33,271 nt of DNA from Nitrospira sp. (GCA_003135435.1 PLBR01000096.1:1-33271); one strand, 5' to 3'. Counted from the first letter of the stretch, positions 17,792 through 27,985 are shown. Numbers and translations: made by a program. Notes: generated from the sequence alone by a model not told the origin.

Positions 17792-18604
17792 ATGAGCTAC
17801 CGTATCAAGGTTCCGGCAAAAACTCTTCCGGTCGATGAAGCCCACATGTTGAGCTCGCTGGACCATGCGCTGCATAGGGCAGGGGATTATCGACGCCCCT
17901 TGTTGGTCGGTTTGGGAGTATTGGTGCTCGCGGCTGCCGTGGTCGGAGGAGTGTTTTATGTCGACCGCCAGGCGGCGCAGAAAGCCCAAGACCTTGAACA
18001 AGAGGCGATGCGTTTCTTGACGGCTCCTTCTGCCAACGATCCACAAAAGGCTGATCACGCGCTCAAGGAAGCGATCACGAGGTATCGGCAAATTGTCGAT
18101 CAATATCCACGAACCTCCACGGCACCACTCGCCTTGTATCATTTGGGAAATACGTTGGTCCAGGCCAATGAACTGAGCGCGGCTATTGAAGCCTATCAGC
18201 GATTTCTTACATCATACAGTTCGAATCCCTCAATGGCTGGGCTAGTGCAACAACGTCTGGCCTATGTGTACTTGCTCAAGGGAGACCGGGACCAAGCAGT
18301 GAAGGCACTCACCGGCATCTTGGAGACCCCCGGTACTTTGAACCGGGATCAGGCGTTATTTGAGTTGGCGCGGCTGGAAGAATCCCAATCGCGGCCTGAG
18401 GGGGCCTTGGCTCACTATCAGGAACTGATAAAGACCTATCCGAACTCTCCCTTCACCAGTGAAGCGACGATTCGGACCAAGATCATGGATGTCAAGAAAT
18501 CGCAGGAATCAACGCCTGCCTCGACGTCGACGGCCCCGGCCATTACTGCGCCACAGAAGAGTCCTCTGGCTCCTCCCTCCTCAGCAGACAAGAAAAAATC
18601 CTAG
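17792..18604 (+). CDS. Membrane-anchored tetratricopeptide protein (YfgM/YbgF-like)
   Basis: MSYRIKVPAKTLPVDEAHMLSSLDHALHRAGDYRRPLLVGLGVLVLAAAVVGGVFYVDRQAAQ is a cytosolic N-terminus plus one TM, followed by TPR-like repeats (YRQIVDQYPRTSTAPLALYHLGNTLVQANELSAAIEAYQRFL). Confidence 0.75.
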   Translation: MSYRIKVPAKTLPVDEAHMLSSLDHALHRAGDYRRPLLVGLGVLVLAAAVVGGVFYVDRQAAQKAQDLEQEAMRFLTAPSANDPQKADHALKEAITRYRQIVDQYPRTSTAPLALYHLGNTLVQANELSAAIEAYQRFLTSYSSNPSMAGLVQQRLAYVYLLKGDRDQAVKALTGILETPGTLNRDQALFELARLEESQSRPEGALAHYQELIKTYPNSPFTSEATIRTKIMDVKKSQESTPASTSTAPAITAPQKSPLAPPSSADKKKS

Positions 18605-18804
18605 CGGGATGCTGAAAAAGTCCGCCAGCGGCGTTCTCGCATCGCTCAGAAGCTCAACGTACCGAAGCGTACGCCTCGCCTCTTCGCTCGCTGCGACCTT
18701 GCTGGACGGCCTTGAGCATCCTGCGGGAGTGTTCTCCTGGTGTACCACACGTGCGAACTATCAAAATTCTCGCGTGCCAACATAGTTTTCCCGCAGCTTG
18801 CTAG
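18601..18804 (-). mobile_element. MITE/REPIN-like element (family 1), copy B, inverted orientation relative to copies A and C
   Basis: The reverse complement CTAGCAAGCTGCGGGAAAACTATGTTGGCACGCGAGAATTTTGATAGTTCGCACGTGTGG...GCAGGATGCTCAAGGCCGTCCAGCAAGGTCGCAGCGAGCGAAG...GGCGGACTTTTTCAGCATCCCGCTAG aligns end to end with copy A. Confidence 0.85.
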
Positions 18805-18876
18805 GCACTCAGGTTTGCCGGTGTCCCGGCCCTAGGCTTGGTCTGTCATGCGGATCGACGGAAAGGGGAATCGAGC

Positions 18877-20331
18877 TTAGCGGCTGATAACGAGAAAGTC
18901 GCCCGGTCGAATCGTCGGGCCGGAGAGGTTATTCTTCGTCTTGAGCGTTTTGAGCGAGACACGAAACCGTTTCGATACCTTTCCCAGCGTGTCTCCCATG
19001 CGGACTTTATACCAGTGAGAGGGCCCGGCGGTTACAAACTGAGCCTTTGCCGGGCGCTGTGGAAATTTATAGGTCGGGATGCGGTCAAGCAGCTGTTCCA
19101 CTTTCGCTTTTGTTCCCACCGGAACCTTCAGGTGGTAGGTCTCGTCGCCTGGGGGGGTCGCGTCTCGCCGCAGCTCAGGATTTAAGAGCCGGAGTTCTTC
19201 ATAGGGAATGCCGGTGACATTGGCGATCGCGCGAAAATGGACGGGTCGTGTAATGATTGCTTCATCAAATTGATGCGGCTCGGCAGATTCCTGCGTGAAG
19301 CCGTATCGATCGGGGTTTCTCGCGATAATCGTGGCGGCCATAAATCGCGGCACGTATTCCTTCGTTTCGCGCCGAATCAATCGTGTTTTGGAAATCTCGG
19401 AAAAGCTTTCTGCCTGGGCCTTGTGGAGGGCTCGCATCACCTTGCCTTCTCCGGCATTGTAGGCGGCCATCGCAAGCGGCCAGGCACCGAAGAGGTCGTA
19501 GAGATCGCGGAGATAGCGTGCCGCGGCAACCGTTGACTTGATGGGATCCCGACGTTCATCAACGTAGTTGTCGACGCGGAGCCCATAGGCCTTGGCCGTG
19601 CCCTTCATGAACTGCCAGGGGCCCGTGGCTTTGGCTCGTGAGTACGCGTAGGGGTTAAATCCGCTTTCTACCAGTGAGAGATAGACCAGATCGCTGGGGA
19701 GGTGAAATTCCGTGAAGATTGTCTCGACAAGGGGTTGATAGCGGCTGAGCCGGAGAAGCCACTGTTCGAAGCGACCGTGGATGGCCGTATTGAAGTAACG
19801 AATGTGGGCCTGGACCGAGGAGTCCATGACAATCGGAACATTGTAGCTCGCATATTCCGTCTGATCTGAGGCATTTCTGGAGGGGTCTGGTGTCAGGGCA
19901 AGTTCAGCCGGAGGATTCAAGGCGTCTGAAAACCGCTTAGTCGCCGGTGAGTTTCCCGCTGGGTTCAGCTGTAAGAGGTCTTCAGCCCTCGGAACGCTGC
20001 TAGTCGTTGCTGTGGGAGGGTTGGTGGCTTCCGGTGGCGGGCCTTCGGTATCGAGCGGGACCAGATTTGCGTCTGGGTCGTCTTCCGCCGCCGCGTTCTC
20101 GTCCACAAGCGTAGACGAGTCAACCGTGGTTGGTTCGGAAAGAGTTGCCGCCTGCACTACCATTATAGTAGGCGCGGAGAAGCTGAACCACATTCCAAGG
20201 AAGAGAGCCATCGGGAGGACGGCATGTCCTGGCCTGAGTGGCGTCATCGAAGCGCGGTGGCAATCAGTATCGTGGATGAGGTTCGTCATGTTTTGTGAGG
20301 CTAGACTATCGGTGGGCTGCGCTCTTGTCAA
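18877..20331 (-). CDS. Lytic murein transglycosylase (MltD-like SLT domain) with C-terminal LysM
   Basis: FHLPSDLVYLSLVESGFNPYAYSRAKATGPWQFMKGTAKAYGLRVDNYVDERRDPIKSTVAAARYLRDLYDLFGAWPLAMAAYNAGEGKV plus C-terminal HWYKVRMGDTLGKVSKRFRVSLKTLKTKNNLSGPTIRPGDFLVI. True start may be internal (MTNLIHD...). Confidence 0.92.
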   Translation of the reverse strand: MTRAQPTDSLASQNMTNLIHDTDCHRASMTPLRPGHAVLPMALFLGMWFSFSAPTIMVVQAATLSEPTTVDSSTLVDENAAAEDDPDANLVPLDTEGPPPEATNPPTATTSSVPRAEDLLQLNPAGNSPATKRFSDALNPPAELALTPDPSRNASDQTEYASYNVPIVMDSSVQAHIRYFNTAIHGRFEQWLLRLSRYQPLVETIFTEFHLPSDLVYLSLVESGFNPYAYSRAKATGPWQFMKGTAKAYGLRVDNYVDERRDPIKSTVAAARYLRDLYDLFGAWPLAMAAYNAGEGKVMRALHKAQAESFSEISKTRLIRRETKEYVPRFMAATIIARNPDRYGFTQESAEPHQFDEAIITRPVHFRAIANVTGIPYEELRLLNPELRRDATPPGDETYHLKVPVGTKAKVEQLLDRIPTYKFPQRPAKAQFVTAGPSHWYKVRMGDTLGKVSKRFRVSLKTLKTKNNLSGPTIRPGDFLVISR

Positions 20332-20478
20332 GGAATTGCAAGGGAATGCCGCCCCTCCTTTCGTAGCACAGATGCCAATCTATCTTCTCACGTTCGCGCA
20401 AGATCGCGAGCGGAAGTCACGCCGGCATCAGCAGGCCGCAACAGTCTGAAAACACGCGTGTCTATACGGTTTCTCGCC

Positions 20479-20508
20479 TTGACAGCTTTTGGGAGGCAAT
20501 GGTATCGT
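20479..20508 (+). promoter_or_regulatory. Putative sigma70-type promoter for the class V aminotransferase/serA unit
   Basis: TTGACA (20479-20484), 18-nt spacer, TATCGT (20503-20508), about 57 bp upstream of the ATG. GGAGG SD follows. Confidence 0.4.
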
Positions 20509-20564
20509 CCCTCCTCCCCACGTAAGATTTTTCACGTTTCATCCGGAATTAGGAGGATCAGTCG

Positions 20565-21707
20565 ATGCTGAAGCGGTATTTGCTGGCTCCCGGTCCGACG
20601 CCTGTGCCCCCTGAAGTGTTGCTGGCTATGGCGCGGCCCATGTTCCATCATCGCGCCCCCGAGTTCGATAAGGTGTTCGCGGAGGTCCGTGATGGACTCA
20701 AGTGGCTGTTCCAAACGAAAAACAACGTGCTCGTGCTGGCGGCTTCCGGAACCGGAGGCATGGAAGGTTCAGTGTCTAACTTTCTCTCTCCCGGCGACAA
20801 GGCTCTCACCATAAACGGGGGGAAGTTTGGGGAACGATGGACCAAGCTCTGCAAGACGTTCGGCGCCGAGGTGACCGAAATCAAGGTGGAATGGGGGCGA
20901 GCCGTCGATCCCCAAACGGTAGCCGACGCGCTGAAAAAAGATCCGGGAATCAAAGCGGTGTATGTGCAGGCGAGTGAAACCTCCACCGGTGTGGCGCACG
21001 ACGTCAAGGCTCTTGCGGAGATTGTGAAGCCCTATGGCGAGACCATTCTTGTAGTAGATGCCATTACCGCCCTCGGAGTGTTCGACATCAAGACTGATGA
21101 GTGGGGGATCGATGTCGTGATTACGGGGTCGCAAAAGGCGCTGATGCTCCCACCGGGACTGGCATTTGTGAGCGTGAGTGATAAAGCCTGGCAGTTGGCA
21201 GAGAAAGTGAAGAACACGGCGTTCTATTTCAATTTCAAGAAAGAGCACGAGAATCAGCAGAAGAATCAGACGGCCTATACGCCGGCCGTATCCCTCATCG
21301 TCGGCTTGCAGGAAGTGCTGAAGATGATGAAGGCGGAAGGGCTTGAGGGGGTGTTCGGCCGCCAGGCCTTGCTCGCGAAGGCCATGCGTGAAGGGGTGCA
21401 GGGTGCCGGACTGGCGCTGTTTCCGAAAGAGTCGCCCAGCGATGCCCTCACCGCTATTTCAGCGCCGGAAGGCGTTGACGGCCAGGCGATCTACAAGAAC
21501 CTGCGCGTTCAATATGGCATGACGGCGGCCGGTGGCCAAGACCATTTGAAGGGGAAAATCTTCAGGGTCTCTCATATGGGTTACATGGACCGCTTCGATA
21601 TCATCATGGCCGTGGCAGCTATTGAAATGGTGCTCAAAGGACTGGGGCATCCCGTGAAGCTTGGAAGCGGTGTCGCAAAGGCGCAAGAAATTTTAATGGC
21701 GAAATAG
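20565..21707 (+). CDS. Class V aminotransferase (serine-pyruvate / alanine-glyoxylate type)
   Basis: MLKRYLLAPGPTPVPPEVLLAMARPMFHHRAPEFDKVFAEV...LVVDAITALGVFDIKTDEWGIDVVITGSQKALMLPPGLAFVSVS (PLP-Lys motif). Confidence 0.9.
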   Translation: MLKRYLLAPGPTPVPPEVLLAMARPMFHHRAPEFDKVFAEVRDGLKWLFQTKNNVLVLAASGTGGMEGSVSNFLSPGDKALTINGGKFGERWTKLCKTFGAEVTEIKVEWGRAVDPQTVADALKKDPGIKAVYVQASETSTGVAHDVKALAEIVKPYGETILVVDAITALGVFDIKTDEWGIDVVITGSQKALMLPPGLAFVSVSDKAWQLAEKVKNTAFYFNFKKEHENQQKNQTAYTPAVSLIVGLQEVLKMMKAEGLEGVFGRQALLAKAMREGVQGAGLALFPKESPSDALTAISAPEGVDGQAIYKNLRVQYGMTAAGGQDHLKGKIFRVSHMGYMDRFDIIMAVAAIEMVLKGLGHPVKLGSGVAKAQEILMAK

Positions 21708-21717
21708 ACGGGTCTCT

Positions 21718-23301
21718 ATGAAAATCCTGATCAGCGATAGTCTGTCGAAGCAGGGCGTCGAACTCCTCGAGAAGGCTGGTTTCACCGTGGTGGTGAAATC
21801 CAAAATGTCGAAAGAGGAATTGTTCAAAGAGATCAAAGATGCCGATGGCTTGATCGTGCGGTCTGGGACGAAAGTCACGGCAGAGCTGATCGCAGCAGCC
21901 GAGCGCCTGAAAGTCGTCGGGCGGGCCGGGTCGGGGTTGGACAATGTCGATACCCCTGCGGCCACCCGTCGCGGCATCGTGGTCATGAATACGCCGGGCG
22001 GCAATACGGTCACCACTGCCGAGCACACCATGTCGATGATTTGCGCCATGAGCCGGCGCATTCCCCAAGCCACGGCGTCGATCAAGGCAGGCAAGTGGGA
22101 AAAAGAAAAATTCATGGGTGTCGAGCTCTATAACAAGATTCTCGGCATCGTCGGTGTCGGACAGATCGGTGGGTATCTGACCAAGCTTGCCCAGGGCATG
22201 GGCATGAGCATCGTCGCGTACGATCCATACTTGGCAGAAGAACGGGCGCAAGAAATGGGCATTACCACGGTGGAGCTTGACGAGTTGTTCCGGCGAGCCG
22301 ACATCATTTCCGTCCATACCCCCTTGACCCCCGAGACTCGCGGGATCATCAACGCACAGGCAATTGCCAAGATGAAGCCGGGCGTCATGATCGTGAATTG
22401 CGCCCGCGGCGGGATCATCCATGAGGGCGCCTTGGTCGAAGCCTTGAAGACAAAACGAGTGGCGGCGGCTGCCTTCGACGTCTTCGAGGAGGAGCCAGTC
22501 AAGCCGGACAATCCGTTGTTGACACTGGATAACTTTATCTGTACGCCGCACATCGGAGCCCAGACGACCGAGGCGCAAGAGAATGTGGCCGTCGGGATTG
22601 CGGAACAAGTCGTCGATTATTTCACCAAGGGCATCGCGCGTGGGGCGGTCAATATCCCATCGGTTTCTCCGGAGCTGTTGCCGAGGCTTCAGCCGTTCCT
22701 GTCGTTGGCCGAGCAGCTTGGCAAGTTGCAAACGCAGTTGTGCGAAGGCGGGCTTGAACGTGTGACCGTCGAATACAGCGGAGAGGTGGCAAGTCTGTCG
22801 GTCGCGCCGCTCACGATCGCCGTGTTGAAGGGATTGTTGAACCCGATTATGGAAGCTCCTGTGAACTACGTGAACGCGCCGATAGTCGCGAAGGAACGTG
22901 GGATTGAAGTGAAGGAAGTGAAAAGCTCCGATGCGGGCGATTTTACCAGCTTGATTCGTGTGCGAGTGGAGGCCGGTAAGAAATCGTACCAGGTGGCCGG
23001 CACGCTCTATCACAAGAAAGATCCGCGCGTCGTTGAGATCGATCAGTTCAAAGTTGAGGTTGTGCCAGAGGGACACGTGCTCCTGATCCATAACATCGAT
23101 CGTCCAGGGGTGATCGGGATGGTGGGGAAGGTGCTCGGCGACAACCAGATCAACATCGTCCGGATGCAATGCGCGCTCGAGAAGCGGGGCGGGAACGCGC
23201 TGCTCATCATTGGATCCGATGCGGTCTTCCCGAACACGGTGCTTGAGGCGATCAAATCCAGCAAGGACATTCTCTCAGTCAAAGTCGCGGCTCTGTCCTA
23301 A
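21718..23301 (+). CDS. serA: D-3-phosphoglycerate dehydrogenase
   Basis: 527 aa: MKILISDSLSKQGVELLEKAGF...VVGRAGSGLDNVD...LGIVGVGQIGGYLTKLAQGMGMSIVAYDPY...NCARGGIIHEGALVEALK plus ASB and C-terminal ACT domain (HVLLIHNIDRPGVIGMVGKVLGDNQINIVRM). Confidence 0.95.
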   Translation: MKILISDSLSKQGVELLEKAGFTVVVKSKMSKEELFKEIKDADGLIVRSGTKVTAELIAAAERLKVVGRAGSGLDNVDTPAATRRGIVVMNTPGGNTVTTAEHTMSMICAMSRRIPQATASIKAGKWEKEKFMGVELYNKILGIVGVGQIGGYLTKLAQGMGMSIVAYDPYLAEERAQEMGITTVELDELFRRADIISVHTPLTPETRGIINAQAIAKMKPGVMIVNCARGGIIHEGALVEALKTKRVAAAAFDVFEEEPVKPDNPLLTLDNFICTPHIGAQTTEAQENVAVGIAEQVVDYFTKGIARGAVNIPSVSPELLPRLQPFLSLAEQLGKLQTQLCEGGLERVTVEYSGEVASLSVAPLTIAVLKGLLNPIMEAPVNYVNAPIVAKERGIEVKEVKSSDAGDFTSLIRVRVEAGKKSYQVAGTLYHKKDPRVVEIDQFKVEVVPEGHVLLIHNIDRPGVIGMVGKVLGDNQINIVRMQCALEKRGGNALLIIGSDAVFPNTVLEAIKSSKDILSVKVAALS

Positions 23302-23328
23302 CCCCCCGCGCCATCAATCGGGTCAGCT

Positions 23329-24735
23329 ATGGTTTCCGCTCCTCCGAAGCCCCGCCCTTCTTCGGGGCAGGTCTTGTCGTCCCGCGAGCGCTCGCTCGTC
23401 CCCGTGGGCATGGCGACGATTCTTCCTCACGCGGCGAAGCAGGTCCGTCGCCTTGAAGAGCAGTTGCTCGCTCAAGTCAACCGTTGGGGCTACGATGAGA
23501 TCATTCTTCCCACGTTCGAGTATCTCGACGTCTTGGCTCCGGGGCTTGAGCCGGAACTGATCGAGCATTGCTATCAATTCGTCGATCGTACGACGGGGCG
23601 GACGCTACTCCTCCGTCCGGATGCCACGGCGCAGATCGCCAGGACGGTCGCAATGGGGCTCACGGGCGCAACGTTGCCGTTGCGGCTCTCCTATCGAACG
23701 TCCGTCTTCCGCTACGAGCAAGAGCATGCTGGGCGCGGGCGAGAAATTTTTCAGATCGGAGCCGAGCTCATTGGCCTGGACGATGTCTCGAGCGACAGCG
23801 AAGTCGTCGGTTTGATGATCGAGTGTCTCCACACAATCGGTCTTCAGTCCTTTAAAGTGTCTCTTGGACATGTGGGCTTTATTAAGGGGCTTCTGCTGCG
23901 ATCTGGGCTGTCGGCGCAGGGGCAGAAGTTAGCTGAACAGGCGGCGGCGCGAAAAGATCTGCCGAGACTCGAAGAGATCCTTGCGAACGAGCGTATCTCC
24001 AAGACAGCGGCGCGCGCCATTCGGGAAGCGCCCGAGCTGTACGGTCAAGAGGAAGTGCTGGCACGCGGACGGGTCCTCGCGGCCGGCGATCCGGCATTGG
24101 CCGCTCCGCTCGAACGGCTTGCCCAGGTGTATCAGCTGCTGTGTGAGGCAGGCCACCGGGAATCGCTGCTTCTGGATCTCGGGGGGTTCCGCGGGTTCGA
24201 CTATTATGATGGTATCGTCTTCGACGTGTTTGCCGAAGGGATGGGGGCGGAGCTAGGCGGCGGCGGACGATACGATCACTTGATCGGTCGATTCGGCCGG
24301 CCACTTCCCTCAACCGGTTTTGGTTTGGACGTCGATCGGCTCTTCCGCACCGTGGAGTTCCCTGAGGAAGGATCGGTATCGGCGCGAGTGGATTATCTTG
24401 TGGCTGCGCCACGCCGGGCCACTCGTTTGTTGACGGCGGTTGCGGCCCAGTTGCGTCGGACTCGCTCCCGAGTGGTGCAGCAGACGATGAAGGGGAGCGA
24501 CGCAGCGCTTGTGTCTGCCGCAGTGACAGCGGGCTTGGCCCAGCAGGCAGCGGCCGTGGTCGTGGTGGGTGCGCCAGGGATGGATCATGATGACGTGCTG
24601 GTGGTCGAGCCTCTCGCTGCGCACATGCCTGGCCGCCGAACCGGCAATCTGAGTCGTCTTTCGAAGAAGATGGGGCTCGCCGACCTGGTGGCAGCGGCTC
24701 GTCGGTCTCGGCGGCAGGTAAAGGAACGGGCATGA
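23329..24735 (+). CDS. hisZ: ATP phosphoribosyltransferase regulatory subunit
   Basis: HisRS-like core (DEIILPTFEYLDVLAPGL, LRPDATAQIARTVA, RLSYRTSVFRYEQEHAGRGREIFQIGAELIG, GGRYDHLIGRFGRPLPSTGFGLDVDRL) without a tRNA-anticodon-binding context. Confidence 0.8.
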   Translation: MVSAPPKPRPSSGQVLSSRERSLVPVGMATILPHAAKQVRRLEEQLLAQVNRWGYDEIILPTFEYLDVLAPGLEPELIEHCYQFVDRTTGRTLLLRPDATAQIARTVAMGLTGATLPLRLSYRTSVFRYEQEHAGRGREIFQIGAELIGLDDVSSDSEVVGLMIECLHTIGLQSFKVSLGHVGFIKGLLLRSGLSAQGQKLAEQAAARKDLPRLEEILANERISKTAARAIREAPELYGQEEVLARGRVLAAGDPALAAPLERLAQVYQLLCEAGHRESLLLDLGGFRGFDYYDGIVFDVFAEGMGAELGGGGRYDHLIGRFGRPLPSTGFGLDVDRLFRTVEFPEEGSVSARVDYLVAAPRRATRLLTAVAAQLRRTRSRVVQQTMKGSDAALVSAAVTAGLAQQAAAVVVVGAPGMDHDDVLVVEPLAAHMPGRRTGNLSRLSKKMGLADLVAAARRSRRQVKERA

Positions 24736-26087
24736 AACCCATGTCAGCCGTCGATCTGTCCCAGCCTAAACTGCCTCCTCAGAATGTGGAGGCCGAGCAA
24801 TCGGTTCTCGGCGCAGTCCTCCTCGACAATAGCGCGATGGCCAAGGCGATGGAATTGCTGGTCGAAGAGAACTTCTACCGCACCTCGCATCGGAAGATCT
24901 ATCGTGCGATGCTGGAACTGTCGGAAGTCGGAGAAGTGATCGATCAGATTACGTTGACGGAACGGTTGAAGGCACAGGGAGAAATTGAGGCCATCGGTGG
25001 CGCAGCCTATTTAGCGGAGCTCGTGCAGAGCGTGGCCAGCTCCGCCAATATTCGCTATCACTGCAAGATCGTGCGCGACAAGGCGCTGTTGCGGGAGCTG
25101 ATCCATACCTCCACGGAAGTCCTCACGCGCGGGTACGAAGGCACCTCTTCAATCGACGACCTGCTCGATTTCGCGGAGCGGTCGGTGTTCGGCATCCTCC
25201 AAGGGAAACTGGATCGGTCGTTCACCCCCCTTAATGCCATCATTAAGGAAAGTCTCGACCTCGTCGACAAGCTGTCAAAGCGAAAAGAACATATCACGGG
25301 CGTTCCCACCGGCTTTTACGACCTCGACGACATCACGGCTGGGCTCCAACCCTCCGATCTCGTGGTAATCGCGGGGCGGCCCAGCATGGGGAAGACGAGC
25401 CTGGCGCTGGGGATGGCGACACATGCCGCGATCCACGCGGGCACCGTGGTCGGAATTTTTAGCCTGGAAATGTCAAAGCCGCAGATCGTACTGCGCATGT
25501 TGAGTTCAGAAGCGCGAGTCGATTCGCATGCCCTCCGAACCGGCAAGCTCCAGAAAGAGGATTGGTGGCGTCTTGCGGAGGCGGCAGGCCGGTTGGAACA
25601 AGCGCCGATCTATATCGACGATACCGGCGGCATCACCGTGCAGCAGATGCGGGGTAAGGCACGGCGGTTGAAAGCCGAACGGGGGCTGGACCTATTGATT
25701 GTCGACTACCTCCAGCTGATGCAGGGGCGAAGCGATTCGGAATCCCGTCAGCAGGAAATCTCCGATATTTCTCGCTCGTTGAAGGCCTTGGCCAAGGAGC
25801 TCAATGTGCCGGTCGTCGCGTTGTCACAGCTCAGCCGTGCGGTGGAAGCCCGAAAACCACCGATTCCCATGCTGGCGGATCTTCGTGAAAGCGGCGCCAT
25901 AGAACAGGATGCAGACGTCGTCATGTTCATTTACCGTGAGGATGTGTATGACCAGAATTCCGAACGGAAGGGCATTGCCGATATTCTCGTGAGTAAACAT
26001 CGCAACGGCCCGATCGGGAGAAAGGAACTTTTCTTCCACGACCGCTTCGCGAAGTTCGAGAGCCTCGACAATCGCGAAGTCGTTTGA
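24732..26087 (+). CDS. dnaB: Replicative DNA helicase DnaB
   Basis: LPPQNVEAEQSVLGAVLLDN..., GVPTGFYDLDDITAGLQPSDLVVIAGRPSMGKTSLALGMA, LLIVDYLQLMQG, ISRSLKALAKELNVPVVALSQLSRAVEAR. ATGA overlap with hisZ. Confidence 0.96.
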   Translation: MKPMSAVDLSQPKLPPQNVEAEQSVLGAVLLDNSAMAKAMELLVEENFYRTSHRKIYRAMLELSEVGEVIDQITLTERLKAQGEIEAIGGAAYLAELVQSVASSANIRYHCKIVRDKALLRELIHTSTEVLTRGYEGTSSIDDLLDFAERSVFGILQGKLDRSFTPLNAIIKESLDLVDKLSKRKEHITGVPTGFYDLDDITAGLQPSDLVVIAGRPSMGKTSLALGMATHAAIHAGTVVGIFSLEMSKPQIVLRMLSSEARVDSHALRTGKLQKEDWWRLAEAAGRLEQAPIYIDDTGGITVQQMRGKARRLKAERGLDLLIVDYLQLMQGRSDSESRQQEISDISRSLKALAKELNVPVVALSQLSRAVEARKPPIPMLADLRESGAIEQDADVVMFIYREDVYDQNSERKGIADILVSKHRNGPIGRKELFFHDRFAKFESLDNREVV

Positions 26088-26155
26088 CCCTGTGTCACCC
26101 CACTCGTATAATATTTGTGACCACCACAATCTCATCTGAATCCACCAAGAGGATC

Positions 26156-27985
26156 GTGCGAGTGTTCACGACGCGCTTCATTCCGAGCCGAACGGCGAAC
26201 AGCCGAGGTCTTACGTCGCTCTGTTTGCTGATTTCCCTGATAGTGGTGGCCTGCGCCGCCGCGCCTCAGACGCCTGAACGGATGCTCGCCCCTGCCGGCA
26301 CGGTAAAGGCTACGCCTTCGATTCACCCCTCCGATGCCGCAGCCTCCTATCATTTCATGCTGGGGTATCAAGCCGAGCTTGCGCAGGACATGGATCGTGC
26401 GATTCAGGAATATCAGGCCGCGCTGAAGACGGATCCGACGTCCCAGTCTGTGAAAGCTCGGCTGGCCGGTCTCTATTTTTCGCTGGGCGATATGCCCAAT
26501 GCCGTACGCTATGCGGACCAAGCGGCAGAGGGACCAAGCCAAGACGGTCAGCTACTCACGCAGATGGCAGGCATCTTGGCCAGTGCGGGGCAAGGGGAGC
26601 GTGCGGTGACCCTGTTGGATCGCGCGATAGAGGTCGATTCGACCTCCGGCGATCCCTATTTTACAAAGGGTCTGTTGCTTCTGAATCTGAAGCGACAGCC
26701 TGAGGCGGAACAGGCCATTCGAGCCGGTTTGGCGCGGGCTCCCGAATCTGCTGTCGGGTATTATCACCTGGGGCGCATGCTCCTCGATGCGGGGAAAGGG
26801 GAGGAGGCGGCGGCGAGTTTTGAGCGGGCGATTGCGGTCAATACCTCGTTTGAACCAGCCTATCTTGCGCTCGCCTCGATCTATGAGTCGCGGCAGGACC
26901 AGGATCGAGCGGTCGCCGTGCTACGGAAATATCTCCAGACAGTGAACCCGCGAAACCGGGATATCCGGCACCAGTTGGTTCGGCTTTACGTGGCGGCGAA
27001 GGATTTTCAGGGTGCCAGGAAGGAATTGAATGATTTGCTGGCGGAGGACCCTTCGGACCTTGATGCACAGCTTCGGCTGGCGCTCGTATACGGAGAAGAG
27101 AAGGATTATCCCAAGGCCATCGACCAGCTTATTCAGATTCTCAAGGCGCGTCCGACGGAGCTCAAAATCAGAGATTACCTTGCATTTCTCTACGAGGAGT
27201 CCAAGGACACGAAGAAAGCCATCGAGACCTATACGTTTAACGTTCAACTTGAGCCGTCCTACTTCGAAGGGCATCTGCATCTCGGCCTGTTGTTCTATCG
27301 ATTGAAGCAATATCCTGAGGCCATCACGCACTTGAACCAAGCCATCACGATTAATCCAAAACAGCCTGAAGCCCACATCGTGCTGGGCTTGACCTATCTG
27401 CAGAATGACCAGTTCGACGATGCGGCAAGGGCCTTGGAGGAAGGCATCAGCCAGAACCCCAAGAGCGCCGATTTGTACTTCAACCTCGGCACGGTCTACG
27501 ACAAGCTCAATCGATTCGATGACGTGGTGCGCGTCATGGAGATCGCGATCAAGCTGGATCCCCATCATGCCGATGCGCTCAACTATTTGGGATATAGCTA
27601 TGCAGAGCGGGGGGTCAAGATCGACCAAGCGCTTTCCCTGACCAAGCAGGCTGTCGCGCTCAAACCGAGCAATGGGTACTATGTCGATAGTCTCGCGTGG
27701 GCCTTGTTTAAATCCGGCTTGTTAACCGAGTCCTTGACGGAGATGAAGCGCGCTGTCGCGCTCGCCGGGGATGATCCGGTGCTCTATGAGCATCTCGGTG
27801 ACATTTACGCCCAGCAACGAAACCTGTCAGAGGCCCGCGAGGCCTGGCTCCATGCACTGGAACTCGACCCCTCCAATAATAAGCTGATGGACCGATTCCG
27901 TGACCTGGGGATGGGCGACCCCACCAAGGAAGAACGTATCCAACAGGCCAAACAGCGTGTATCCGAGAAGATACAAACTCGGTAA
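26156..27985 (+). CDS. Multi-TPR lipoprotein
   Basis: Signal with lipobox (SLCLLISLIVVACAAAPQTP) followed by many TPR repeats (e.g. AHIVLGLTYLQNDQFDDAARALEEGISQNPKSADLYFNLGTVYDKLNRFDDVVRVMEIAIKLDPHHADALNYLGYSYAERG). GTG start near 26156-26162 is inferred; the ORF track extends to 26084. Confidence 0.82.
   Translation: MRVFTTRFIPSRTANSRGLTSLCLLISLIVVACAAAPQTPERMLAPAGTVKATPSIHPSDAAASYHFMLGYQAELAQDMDRAIQEYQAALKTDPTSQSVKARLAGLYFSLGDMPNAVRYADQAAEGPSQDGQLLTQMAGILASAGQGERAVTLLDRAIEVDSTSGDPYFTKGLLLLNLKRQPEAEQAIRAGLARAPESAVGYYHLGRMLLDAGKGEEAAASFERAIAVNTSFEPAYLALASIYESRQDQDRAVAVLRKYLQTVNPRNRDIRHQLVRLYVAAKDFQGARKELNDLLAEDPSDLDAQLRLALVYGEEKDYPKAIDQLIQILKARPTELKIRDYLAFLYEESKDTKKAIETYTFNVQLEPSYFEGHLHLGLLFYRLKQYPEAITHLNQAITINPKQPEAHIVLGLTYLQNDQFDDAARALEEGISQNPKSADLYFNLGTVYDKLNRFDDVVRVMEIAIKLDPHHADALNYLGYSYAERGVKIDQALSLTKQAVALKPSNGYYVDSLAWALFKSGLLTESLTEMKRAVALAGDDPVLYEHLGDIYAQQRNLSEAREAWLHALELDPSNNKLMDRFRDLGMGDPTKEERIQQAKQRVSEKIQTR

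Noticed and set aside
21634-23169. Long minus-strand ORF (511 aa) antisense to serA
   Set aside because: Shadow ORF of a high-GC coding region; low-complexity His/Asp/Arg-rich translation, while serA on the plus strand is unambiguous.
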